Positions 27,101-37,734 of a stretch of DNA of 64,000 bases are shown here, one piece after another. How positions within the stretch are numbered: position 1 is the stretch's first letter; the number at the start of each line of letters is the position of its first letter. Both the position numbers and the translations under genes were made by a program. Below the pieces are notes generated by a model. The model saw nothing but the letters and a program-made list of their open reading frames with translations. It did no database searches and was not told the origin of the DNA. The DNA is from Bolinopsis microptera (taxonomy: Eukaryota; Ctenophora; Tentaculata; Lobata; Bolinopsidae). The DNA lies in assembly GCF_026151205.1 (NCBI RefSeq), contig NC_087073.1, positions 5,663,001 to 5,727,000 on the forward strand. The letters run 5' to 3'.

Positions 27101-30100
27101 TTACCCCAATCTACGGTACTTTACAGTATTCTGGTTGCAAAATTTTTCTGCAAAATTGAATTTTGACGGCAATAGAATATGTCGATAAGCTCGTGCATTC
27201 TGTGACACAATCTGTGACCTAATCTGTGACACAATCTCTTCCTCTTGTTCCTTTCAGCGGTCATTAGCAGTTACTTTTCCTTTGTTTGCATACAAACGGG
27301 TATTCCTGGTATTACCACAGATCCTCACATCTCCTTGCCATGAAGCGAGTTATTTGTCCAACTTGCACCGTTAATTTGGCCCTGTATATATGTCAACTCA
27401 CTGGTATTAGTGGTTCTGTACAACTCCTACGTTTTTAGTCTGCTTTCCGGTAATTCCCCAATTCTCATCCACGTGCGGCCCTCCGGCCCCCAATACTGGC
27501 CCAGTGTTAAACTCACCTAATTATCTATTGATTAATGCCGTCAATTGATTTTCAATCCGTCACGGGTGATTAATACCACAGTAAATACAATTATTGCATG
27601 ATATAACTTCTAACGTGGTGACCAATAATTGACCGGTGATATTTCGCTTTATAATTATTCACCAGAAAATTTCCTGAAAGTTTATGTTCATTATTCACAT
27701 AATGTGTTTCAAATCAGGGTGCAAATCAGTAATTATTCGGAGATTTGACGTTTTGGAGCAATGACCATACTTTCTTCTGTAATCCGAGATGAATATATTT
27801 CCTTGCTGGATATACAGTTACTCAGTTATTCAGTTACTCAGTTATATACCCTGCATGCAGTGAGGGGATCAGCTATAGATTCGAATTATCGTATGATTAA
27901 CGCTGCATCTAAATAACAATAATTAAACCGGGAGAAACTCCACTGTAGGGCACTCCAGCCAATCAGACACCACCAAACCCCCACGTGATACACTCAAGTA
28001 ACCAGGTAGCCCCGTATTAAACTCCATCCATTTGCCACGGTACCGCAAAACAAGCAAGAGATGGTCGTCTGTCTGTCGTTGGGACATCATTAGCACTTAC
28101 TCACGTGCGCGGTTACCTGGCAACCAATGAGAGTGCTCCAGGCAACCCACGTGACCCAGTTTGTCGTGCTGGAGGGATAAAATTTTACTTACCGGGCACC
28201 CTGTATTAGGAGTTTAATTGCGTCCCAGCGTTCAGGAGTCTGATTAAAGAGCAAGCCGATTCCGGGACGTTTAGCACCTCAAAACTTCGCACCGTCTTTT
28301 TGCTAAATCCGCGATATATCGTGGTGCGATGTTAATTCATCAGCCCCTTCACAGGCTCCTTACAGGCTCCACTACAGGCTCCAATATAGGCTCCACTACA
28401 GGCTCCTTACAGGCTCCACTACAGGCTCCACTATTCCAATCATCGGCATAAAAGCCTACTTGATAGAATAGACCAGAATATCACTACCAGTATTCTAACC
28501 AGTGTACCAGTATTTTGACCAGTGTACCAGTATTTTGACCCGGTAATGTATCATGAATCAACATCGTCGGCAGATATAAAACGGTAAAAAAGGATAAACA
28601 GTTTATTCCACTCAGTTTATCTCGCTCTACCCTAACGAGCTTTTGTTAGAGCAGTGAAAAACACTTAGTCTTACAGATACTGCTAATTTCTTTTTAACAC
28701 CATCTTTGTCTTTGAGCTAAACATCTGATCCCAAAATTGGTATAAAGGGCAACGAGTGGGGAAAACAGTTAAGTGGGATGCTTTTATATTAACCCGACAT
28801 TTTGGCTATTCTTAATCGAACGGGGAAACAGTATAAGGGCCGAAAACACCAAACCATTTTAATATTAATGGTCGGAAAACATAAGGCCGATGGCGATATA
28901 ACTTATAACTATAATATTATAATGTATTTGAAACAATTCTAATGAAAATCACGGCTGATTATCGACATGTAAACACCCAGTCTTAATAAAAGAATTCGTG
29001 CGTCATCACTTCCTAAAGAGGCAGCATATTAAAGCTTTTCTCAGTCATTGAGACAGTAATATAATTACAAATCTAGGATATTGTTTATACTCCTGTAAAT
29101 TTTATTCTTTGTTAGTGTCTTTATAAGCGGGGAGAGATTTGTCTTCATATGGCGGTAACGATCAAATACTCGTCACAAATAATGCTTCTACTTCTAACGA
29201 TGGTGCTCCTATAATAAAGGTGCACGAAGACGCAACCAAATTTGGGATTGCAGAGATCGGAGCCCTGAGACTATTTGATTGAAATCATAAAACTCCATTC
29301 AAAATTCTCCCAAATTTGGACTTAAAACTATAATTCTCACGTGAGTTTAAACTTAAAGAGCAAAGTGACGTAAAAGCATATCTGTCTAATCACATGAACA
29401 GCTAACATTTGAACACTTCCAGGCGGCCAGAAGGAAGTTAGCAGAACGACATCCTTACCTCCACAACGCAGAACTCAGCAAGACACTGGGCAAAGTGTGG
29501 AAGCAACTCAGCGAGCCAGACAAAAGACCCTTTGTGGACGAGGCAGAGAGGTTGAGGCAACAACATCGCCGCGAACATCCCGAGTACAAGTGAGAATTTA
29601 ACTAAAATTAAACTGGGCGTGGGTTCGGTAACTAGTATAGTTATACCTCCCACGAAGTAGAAATCTATGTTTACTTAAATTAAATCTTTAAGAAACTGTT
29701 GCAAGAAACTGTTTGTCCCTCTGTTATATACAGGACCCTGTTTATAATCTATTTAAAGATTTAAAAAAACATTAAATGGTTGGCAACGTAAAAGATACTG
29801 GTTTATAAATACCCCCGGTGCTGGTAGAAACAAAATAAGGACCTAAACTTTAAGATTCGGAATATTTCACATTATTTGCACTTCAGAAAATAGAAAAAGG
29901 TCATTCTATAAATTCATCATAGACCTTCCAGGTATCGCCCAAAAAGGAGGAAATCTTCGCCTCTCAAAGGGATCCAAATAGACGAAGCTATCAGTCTGAA
30001 GGAGGAAACAGACGTTCAAAGAAGCTGTCTCAACCAAGTTCAAATAGTCAATCAGGTAGGTTATCGCTATTATTCGCTTTTATGTTTTTTATAAAGCTTT

Positions 30101-32536
30101 AAAGAGGGCGTTGCAAAAATAATGCCAAGATTTTAAACGGCTATCATTTCTGAGACAAATCAAAAAACCACAATAATTTTGCAGATTACGTTATATTGCA
30201 GATACAACAACAAGTTTTAGAAAGTAATAATCTCATTTTGATTTGCAGGAGTCTATACCCAACTCAGTACTCCTTGCCTCATCTCCTCTCCAGTTCTCCT
30301 CCCCTCAAACCTCTTTCTACCCCTACACAGCCAGCTCAAACCTCCAGAGATCTCCTTACAATCCTGTTGACGACACAACCATAACCTCGAGATCTGATTA
30401 CATCACTGGGAGACCCGACTACGTCACTTCCAGGGGTGATTACATCGCATCAAGACCAGACTACATCACCTCCAGAGGAGACTACATCAGTAACCAAGTC
30501 TTCACTTCCCTCACCTACTCCAGACCAACCACTGGAGATGTTGTATACACCGCCTCCTCACCTAATGCTCAGGTAATTAATTAAGTTATTAATTAAGTTA
30601 TTAAATAAGTAACTAATTAAGTAATAAATTAAGTAATGAACTTTATCTACTACTGATTTGTGTCCTGAAAACTTTTCCATATTTGACAATGGAGGTTTAA
30701 TTCTGAAAATTGGGGGCAATTAAGATGTTCAGTGTTCAATCCTTCAACCTTCACTTCAACAGAACTGTGGTAATGCCGATGAAACTATTCTCCGGGATAT
30801 GGTAGCCAACTTTGCCGCCAGAGGCACTGACATGGCTCACTCCCTTGCTTCACAGAGTTTGGGATTAGGAAAACAAGATCCACCTCTGAACAGACCGGAC
30901 CAGGTCTTGAGCCCTAGGTCATTAGATCACCTTAACCATCGACCGTCAGTCAGGTTAGAAAATACGCTTTTAACAAACTTTCTACTTCACCGTGGTATAT
31001 GATCACTGATTGACGATATTTTAGTTTTAATACAGGTCACAATTGCATCACTTCGAGACAAAACTTGCAAAAATATATTAAGATTTTAGAAATTATGATT
31101 ACTAACAAATACATTTTCAGGGCTGAACCGTATCCAACGAGGAATCCAGCTCACGGTGAACATAAAACTCACAACTCAAACATTCTTTCTCCAATAGCAA
31201 GATCTATTCGAATGGCCAACGAAGTCACCGGTATGTGAACACTGAACATTATATATAACTTCTAGCACTTGCATCCTGAAATAGCTCAAAAAGGAATAAT
31301 AGATTCGGCCCTTTTACTGAGTTACTATTATTTCTTGCCCAACATTGCAGAATGCTCGCTCTTTTTGCAGTTTTAGTAACTAGTTGAATCGTCAAGTTTA
31401 ACTAATTCTAGGAATATCTACCGCGGAGTACTACCCTAACTACGCTGGTTTGGCGACTGAAACGTTTGCGGAGGAACCCGGCACGGCGGGAACGAGTTTG
31501 TTAGGAGCAGCGAGTTCGGGGCTGTTCGGAAGTAGCAACCCACCCAACTCTAGCCTCCTTTCTGATCTCTTCGTCGATACCAAGGAATTTGATCGGTAAG
31601 ATCTGCTGCTGCTAGGATTCAAGTTAAAGTCTGCTGACTTTTACGGAGGTTTTATTCATGGAAACAAAAGTCATTAACAGTGCTAATTTTGAATCTATTG
31701 TTAAATTTTCTCCGTTTCAGGTCACATCACTACAAAAATTGTCATTTCCAAAATCAACTTCAACAATCAAGCCAGTTTTCGTGGCATCCGTAAAGTGAAC
31801 TATTTAGGTAGTAATGTATCCGCTATCCATATTCGTGTAGCAAACTGCAAAATTGCTTTCTTTTTAGAATTTTATTTTAAAAGAAGCCACAGCTAAAGTG
31901 CAGCTGTAGTAGCTAGTTCTGCAGCAGTATTCTATCCAATGAGGCACATTTAGAGCTCTTGGCTTCACCCATCAGTTCAGGTGTTCGGTAGAGGGCTACC
32001 GGAATATTCCTCACGATCTCTCAATTAAGTGTTTCATTAATAAACTATCAAACCATTTATCACGCTTACTCAAACACTGCTACACTGTTCAGTGTTCACT
32101 CTCATCCTAAAGTGTCAAATATGACTGAATTGTTTAAAATTGCGATCCAGAACCTCTCTTATGTTGGATTTAAAACGGAATTAGGGTTTCCCCGGCTGAA
32201 ATTAGACATTGCCTAAATACTGTGTCTTTATTCCGATTATAAATTGAATCTCTGTCCAACTCGCAATTGCAACCGTTATTCACAAGCTCCTGCAAACACA
32301 CTATCAATAAATCTACTGTTTTTAATGATCTCACTACTTTTAAATGTGACCCTTGGTTTACATCATTTCCTTCTAATCTCTACTAGAAACTGACTCCCAT
32401 CTTGTGCAGGTATCTCCCAGAGGAACAACACGCAGCTGACTTTCAGCAGAAGGAGACAGTCCCTCTTACCCACCACTACTACCCTCTCGTTAACTACTCT
32501 CGCGAGTTTGCCTGGACTAGCCAACTTTCAGTCTGA
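24162..32536 (+). CDS. SoxE: SoxE-group HMG-box transcription factor, 8 exons, 462 residues
   Basis: Exons 24162-24323, 29423-29589, 29932-30055, 30249-30572, 30763-30953, 31121-31230, 31412-31595 and 32410-32536; all GT-AG with matching phases, 1389 nt. The HMG box starts at [11 protein letters not shown] (about 44) and runs through [26 protein letters not shown] and [15 protein letters not shown] (about 115). [20 protein letters not shown] and the adjacent basic tail are SoxE-like. Before the box, [14 protein letters not shown] lines up with the SoxE dimerisation segment (VSQVLKGYDWTLVP type). Exon 4 carries about five R-x-DYI-type repeats, and exons 5-8 are a Ser/Pro/Tyr-rich tail, presumably transactivating. 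It binds the DNA minor groove in the nucleus to control cell fate. Intron 1 (5.1 kb) splits the box after MVWAQ. The ATG at 24162 is the first in frame; an upstream GTG extension is out of keeping with the family. Confidence 0.93.
26261..27118. mobile_element. TIR element in SoxE intron 1 with internal GGTAACTTCGCC repeats
   Basis: The left end TACCGTAGAATGGGGG and the right end (reverse complement TACCGTAGATTGGGGT) are near-perfect inverted repeats; length 858 bp. The target duplication is TA or GTAC and cannot be told apart because the end is palindromic. Inside, the motif GGGTAAC(T/A)TCGCC occurs about five times (near 26463, 26609, 26627, 26748 and the ends). It is non-autonomous; the superfamily is not decided. 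Confidence 0.75.
28111..28155. promoter_or_regulatory. X-box, CCAAT and E-box cluster in SoxE intron 1
   Basis: GGTTACCTGGCAACC (28111-28125) is a perfect RFX X-box (GTTACC, one base, GGCAAC). It overlaps ACCAATGAG (CCAAT box) and is followed at about 28148 by CACGTGAC (E-box). The combination looks like a promoter or enhancer core. RFX sites usually mark ciliary genes, so function here is inference. Confidence 0.4.
28348..28545. repeat. Two short tandem repeats in SoxE intron 1
   Basis: 28348-28433 repeats ACAGGCTCCACT/ACAGGCTCCTT units (about 12-13 bp, seven copies). 28487-28545 repeats ACCAGTATTTTGACCAGTGT (20 bp, about three copies). Confidence 0.75.
31721..31793 (+). CDS. SoxE: Candidate alternative last exon of SoxE
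   Basis: A strong acceptor (aattttctccgtttcag) at 31720 is followed by a frame in the exact phase left by exon 7 (CG + G). It encodes [20 protein letters not shown] plus WHP and then TAA at 31791. Use of this exon would replace the 42-residue conserved-looking tail (exon 8, ending WTSQLSV) with a 23-residue Gln/Ser/His tail. No donor is needed because the frame terminates. Exon 8 has an equally good acceptor, so both isoforms look possible. Confidence 0.45.
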
Positions 32537-32696
32537 CTCGCTCCTCATTTGCTCAGTCTGATTGGCTCCTGATTTGCTCAGTCTGATTGGCTCCTCATTT
32601 GCTCAGTCTGATTGGCTCCTCATTTGCTCAGTCTGATTGGCTCCTGATTTGCTCAGTCTGATTGGCTTCTGATTTGCTCAGTCTGATTGGCTCCTG
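32527..32696. repeat. 25-bp minisatellite starting inside the SoxE stop codon region
   Basis: Unit CTCAGTCTGATTGGCTCCTGATTTG repeats about 6.8 times. The first unit includes the last SoxE codons and stop (TTTCAGTCTGA at 32526-32536). Each unit carries ATTGG, an inverted CCAAT. It forms the first part of the 3' untranslated region. Confidence 0.9.
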
Positions 32697-34679
32697 TAAC
32701 TCCCTGATCAGCGACTAAAAGACTTTCTAGATCTGGAAAACGTTTGCGGAGGCTGAAGTGAGCTTGACTTTCTATCGAGAGGTAATGAAAAACAATCCTT
32801 GAACTTGGAGTCATATGAGACATTATGCGGCTTGGTTAAATTCCGAGTTTGTCTTTATGAACGAATTATATGTGAGAAAATCGACAAACTTGCATAACTT
32901 TGACTTTGGATCTTACCTTATCAAATAAATGTATTTATAGCTGTATTTATTTAGTGACTAACTTATAATGCTATTAATTCCGATTGAATATCGTGGTGAT
33001 AACCTTGTTTTACGTTTCTATACCATCATGTAACCATGGTTACTATACCATCATGCTCATACATCTTACTTTTGGATTTATACAGTAAAGTTCAGCATGC
33101 GCTCAATGCTATTAAAAGTTAGCAGCTCAAGTGTAAGTAACATTAAATATTATCGCAAAAGTTTTGAGATTCGAGCACTATAGGGATGTTGTAGCTGCTG
33201 GACGTGGTAGGTGGACGTGAACAGTGCTATTAGCTACTACAGGTCCTAAACGGGGCGGGCTCAGGGCGTACAAAGGTGGACTGATAACGTTATAATTGTC
33301 CGCCTTCTTAGCACGTGACTCAGATGTCCAATCAGATTGCGGGATTGGTGATTCCCGGGTAACCAGGCTATCTTATCACAGGGTTAATGGCATTGATAGA
33401 ACCCTAAAATGTCAAAAGTTTGAGGTAGTGAAGTAGTTAACTGACAACCTGACCGTCTGTGGAAAGTACGGAAGTATTCTTGGAACAAGATTACTCCAAT
33501 TTCAGGAAATGGACTAGATGAATTCGACTATTTTTCTCGGTGAGTGTTCAGATGACCAAGTGAAAATGTAGTTGAAGTAACATTTTAGCACCATGGATCT
33601 CGCACCTCTAGGATATGATATGTCGCAAGGCCAATAGGTGGCGATATTTGTACAACGTTTCAGGCTAGGCTTTCATTTGGAACGACCCCTGGTGCAGGAA
33701 TTCTCTTAGTCTTACTTTATCATTTAATCTTCCAACCTAAGTGGAGTAATGCCACCTATGATGGGTCAAACCACATTTAATTTCCATGACAATAATAATG
33801 GCGGAGAGTAATAATGTGCCGATAATCAGGGCAGTTTTGACAGGTTTGGGGTGCGTCCTGTTCTTTAGTAGCAGAAACTGTATGAAGTTTTGAGGATGAG
33901 CGAGCATTAGGAAGGTGAACAGTAAACCCCTATTATTTAATTATCCCAACTAGTACTCACCTGGCGCTCATCACCACGTGACCTTCTTTTCTGACACCTG
34001 ATTGACTGAAATTCCGGCACGTGTCAATGTGGAGCGGTTTCATTGGTTGAGCTCTGCATGCAGTCTCTGTTGCCTTACCAAATCAGTAGAGACGGGTGAA
34101 GGTAGCCCATTCGCTGACCAGCAACCAATAGTTAACTCGGAGAGGAATATGCAGGAGCTCTGACGTTAGTGTAAGCAGTACTATTGAAAACTGCTGCCCT
34201 CTAATAATTACTAAGCGGCGAGAGAGAGAGAGAGAGAGAGAGCACAAGTGCAGCAGCGGGCTCTCTCTGCTCGGGAGCAGCACCAACAATTTAATGGCTA
34301 ACCTTTTAATGGCAGGATTGGTTACCACCGAGCACATTAGTGATGGGCCAGACTCAGAGCATGCATTAGCTATTTAGCTGTCAAAGAGCACTACATGGTC
34401 AATTTATTACATTTGCCAGCTCCCAGTGAATAAATATTGGGGCCATGACCACCGCTGATGAGTTGATCAGGTTGAGGTGTCAGGAGATAGATAGTTTCAT
34501 GATAAATGATTTGGTGTTTAGCTACGTTCTCGGTGGTTTATCAAAATTAAATGCACACCGTAGCTGCGGTAAGTGGCTTTTCAGGCATTTTCAGTGAAAA
34601 GATAATGGTTGTTTCTTATATACACGGATGCGATGATATTTAAAGAGTTTTAGTAAGAATGGCAAAAAAATTGCTGACG
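32697..34679. other. SoxE 3' flank and intergenic sequence
   Basis: A poly(A) signal AATAAA at 32934-32939 probably ends the SoxE transcript. Beyond it no gene is seen. There is a 14-bp palindrome GTAACCATGGTTAC at 33030-33043, a short (GA)n run near 34219-34242, and E-box-rich sequence near 33980-34030. Confidence 0.45.
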
Positions 34680-34908
34680 TAAACCCCGATTTATCGAAGA
34701 AACCCCGATTTATCGCGGAGTTTGGGGAGAGGTAAAAGGAGCGGTAAATCGTGGTCCGTGGTAAATCGGGGTTTGATTGTTTACATTGAAATGAAATGAA
34801 ATGAAATAAAGCATTTTTATCCCGCTTATATCAACAACATTTTTATTTTTAATTCGGGGGAAGGAAATGGCCACGGTAAATCAGGGTTTGCGGTAAATTG
34901 GGGTTTTA
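34680..34908. mobile_element. MITE with CCCC(A/G)ATTTA termini and TA target
   Basis: The left end TAAACCCCGATTTATCG and the right end (reverse complement TAAAACCCCAATTTACCG) are inverted repeats with TA at the outer edges, about 225 bp. Internal copies of GGTAAATCGGGG-type sequence repeat the terminal motif. Non-coding. Confidence 0.7.
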
Positions 34909-35123
34909 CTGTATGTGAACACTTCCTAAGTTATGTCGTACAATTATTATATGAATAGATGGAAATTCTAAATTCAATGTGTTACCTGGGGCACCTAGTA
35001 AAGTCCTGTAAAGTTGGAGCTATAATGATTGAGCTATAACAATACCGAGAATGAAATCGGTCTCTCGCTTTTTCCATTCATTTACAACTGTAATAGATAA
35101 AGGAGCACTATCCGGAGGCAGCT

Positions 35124-35373
35124 GTACTCGGCGGCTTTTACTAATTTGACTAAACAATCAAATTCGTGTTTTACTAGCCTGTCATGTGACCAAAACAGTT
35201 TTTTGCCCATAACTTTCCAAGGAAGCATTTTTACCCTACGTCATGGAGGGTGATTTGGAATCAGCGTCCAAAAATACATCGAACTAGAAGTAGATTATTT
35301 TTAAACCTTCAGGGCCTTTCTACAAGAATTTTTTAAAATTTGGGCGAGCGATTTAGTGGGAGCGGTACTCGGC
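35124..35373. mobile_element. Mutator-like MITE, copy 1, with 9-bp target duplication
   Basis: The direct repeat GTACTCGGC flanks the element at 35124-35132 and 35365-35373. The element (35133-35364, 232 bp) begins GGCTTTTACTAA and ends CGATTTAGTGGGAGCG. The interior (ttttactagcctgtca, caaaacrgttttttgcccat, catttttaccctacgtcatg) matches the copy at 56798-57185. A perfect 9-bp duplication with long TIRs is typical of Mutator-like elements. Confidence 0.85.
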
Positions 35374-36338
35374 AATTGCAATAACGATTCGATAAACCTC
35401 AGCTAATTGGACAGTTACGACCGCCTTTATCCCGAAGTACTGGGTATCGGCTCGAAAGCAACCCAAAGAGATTTTTATGCAGAGTGTGAATGTGATCGAT
35501 GTATGATGTAATGAACCAAAACTTATTACAATTTGTAAGCCGTGAAACCGATTTAATTCTCGGTATAATTTTGCATTTGAGAACGGTCACTAAAATTAAG
35601 GTACAGGAATTATATCTCCGCCAAAATCACGTCCAATTTGATACGTATGAAATATGTTTATAACTTTTTTGATTATGCACTAAGTTTGCGTTCTGCAACC
35701 AAAATTAAACGGTGAATCGTTTAAGATCACTTAATTCGAGGCACCTTGAGAAAAGCTACTCACGCTATTGTGATTTTTATGGAGAAATACGTCGGTAGCG
35801 TTTTTGAGCTTGTTATACTATTTCAAAAGTATTCCAAGTGATTTGTATAAGTGCATATATTAATTCTGAATACATTGCATTCAAAGGCCCGGTAGCGCAT
35901 CTCGCCGACTCGCCGATCTAACGATTGCGAGAAGCATTATATTTATTGGATGCGCGACGCGGCCGCAGTAACGCATTGCGCTACAACACGAGAGCGAGAC
36001 GAAGATCTTGGTGAAAACCGGAGGTCGCGTCGAATGTCCATATTTATTTTACTTACGGAGATAGACCCTCACCGTTATAGTATTGTTTCAATGTTTCCTG
36101 GGCGCGCATCAGTCCCTGTGAGCGGCGCTCTTTTCATGAAGCTTCCGAAGTGAATTCACGAAGTCAATCCTTCCACCTTCGCATCTCGCCGATCTGCATA
36201 CGTGGTTGCGAGAAGATGCGCGGCGCGGCCCAGTAGCGCATAGTGCTACAACTTCCGAAGCTATACGTAATAAAAAGCAATCAGCTCAGCATGCAATGCC
36301 AATAAACTAGCAAGTTAGGTATATAATTATAAGCGAAA

Positions 36339-36455
36339 AATGCATGATGCATGCACTCCGGCCAGAAGCAGCAACCGCGCCGGCGAGAAGGCCGGCCGGC
36401 CTTTTGTGGCCGGAGCCCGGAGCACGGAGGCCGACGCACGCTTCGCGTGCGAAAA
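36339..36455. repeat. GC-rich cluster of palindromes
   Basis: TGCATGATGCATGCA (from 36341), AAGGCCGGCCGGCCTT (near 36388), and a GCACGC/GCGTGC hairpin with a TTC loop (near 36435) lie within about 115 bp of otherwise AT-rich DNA. It resembles the hairpin style of the cloverleaf repeat but shares no sequence with it. Confidence 0.55.
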
Positions 36456-37089
36456 AGGAAATTTCAATTGCAAATTGTAAGTAGGGGGTGCACGATAAAA
36501 ATAAACTTGCTCGGATTTTAAAAATTTTTGTACCACTGTTTTCTAGAGACTGTGAGAATTTTCACAATACCAAATTTGTCATACCTTTTTGGAAAGATCA
36601 GTGAGTTTCGCCTAGGTGCCATATTTGATGGTGCGCGGCTTTTGGAGCAAAAGTAGCTGTAAAAGTCGCGTAATTTGACCAAATTCGTCCAAATTTGACC
36701 ATTTTTGTCGTATTATTCGGATTTATCTTCAGTTCCTTAAATGAGATCATTCTGGAAATTGGCGACAACCTTCCAATAGGGTTTTCACAACTGTCCGAAA
36801 AATTTGGTGGATATCGGAGTTGATATAGTGATCAAAATGGGGCAAAATACGCTGCTTTTAGCTGTAACATAATGTCTGATGGTTGGATATGCTTTAAATT
36901 TTTCGGACACTTTCCTTGTAAGTCTATGAGTAAGCTTACCAATTTTTGTTGCAATTGGAGGTCGGGAAGGATACTCAATATCTATTTGTTTGAAGAAAAT
37001 TGTGCTGGCCGAAATATTAACATAGAACGGGAGGAAAAAATGGCTGATATAACCAAGTTTGCTCTATTTTGTGCAAATTTTCTCTGTTT

Positions 37090-37510
37090 TTTCCCCAAAT
37101 AACTCGAAAAGTAAGCATTTTAGGGTGCATGTTGCTTCATAAGTTGTATATAAACATGGCCATTTTGCACAATTTGCACTTATTCAAAAATCTCTAGGGC
37201 CTTCATAGCCCAATATACCAGATACCCATATTTTTGCATGATTTCTGGAACCGAAAATCAGTTTTTCACCAATAACTGAAAAAGCAAGCACTTTAAGGCA
37301 TATGTTTCTTCGTAAGTCATATATAAATATGCCAATTGCAGTTCTTTTGCACTCTATCCAAAGACTCTATCACAATCCTATCAAAAGTTAGTAAAATGGG
37401 CTCAGCGCCACGCCCAAAATGGTTTTTGGCGAATTTCTCGAAAAGTAAGGATTTTAGGCCATGTTTTGATCAATAACTCTTATATAAACATGCATATGCG
37501 GCTTCGTTTA
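37090..37510. repeat. Diverged tandem repeat, about 165-175 bp period, three units
   Basis: Each unit has a block like CTCGAAAAGTAAGCATTTTA, then atgttgcttcataagttgtatataaacatg (37105, 37280, 37440, with changes). A fourth, dispersed unit lies near 59690-59750 (cgaaaataagcattttaaggtatgtaatgc). Non-coding. Confidence 0.65.
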
Positions 37511-37734
37511 AGCTTATTTTGAAGTCTCTACGACCTTCAGAAGCAAGGGGTCAGTTACGTTATTGGGTCAATATGGGCGTGGCCCTCCTGGGTTTTGCCC
37601 ACGGTAAAAAAAATGTCTCCAACCGAAAATTGTTTATTCATACCTTTGGGAAGGTCTGTGCAAAGTTTCGTGAGTATCTGAAGATTTGCAGGCAGCTGTC
37701 CTTAAATGACTGGACTAAATGGGAGTCACAACGT

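Larger units (their letters stand above)
24324..29422 (+). other. SoxE intron 1 (5.1 kb)
   Basis: It is bounded by CAG/gtttgt and cacttccag and interrupts the HMG box. It holds the TIR element at 26261-27118, an X-box/CCAAT/E-box cluster near 28111-28155, and short tandem repeats at 28348-28433 and 28487-28545. Large SoxE introns commonly hold enhancers, but nothing here shows enhancer function directly. Confidence 0.85.
35374..37734. other. Repeat-rich intergenic sequence
   Basis: It contains a diverged duplicate pair (about 35888-36000 and 36176-36250; both have gcatctcgccg followed by gatgcgcg and gcgctacaac-like ends), a GC-rich palindrome cluster (36339-36455) and the 165-bp tandem repeat (37090-37510). 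No gene is seen. Confidence 0.5.
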
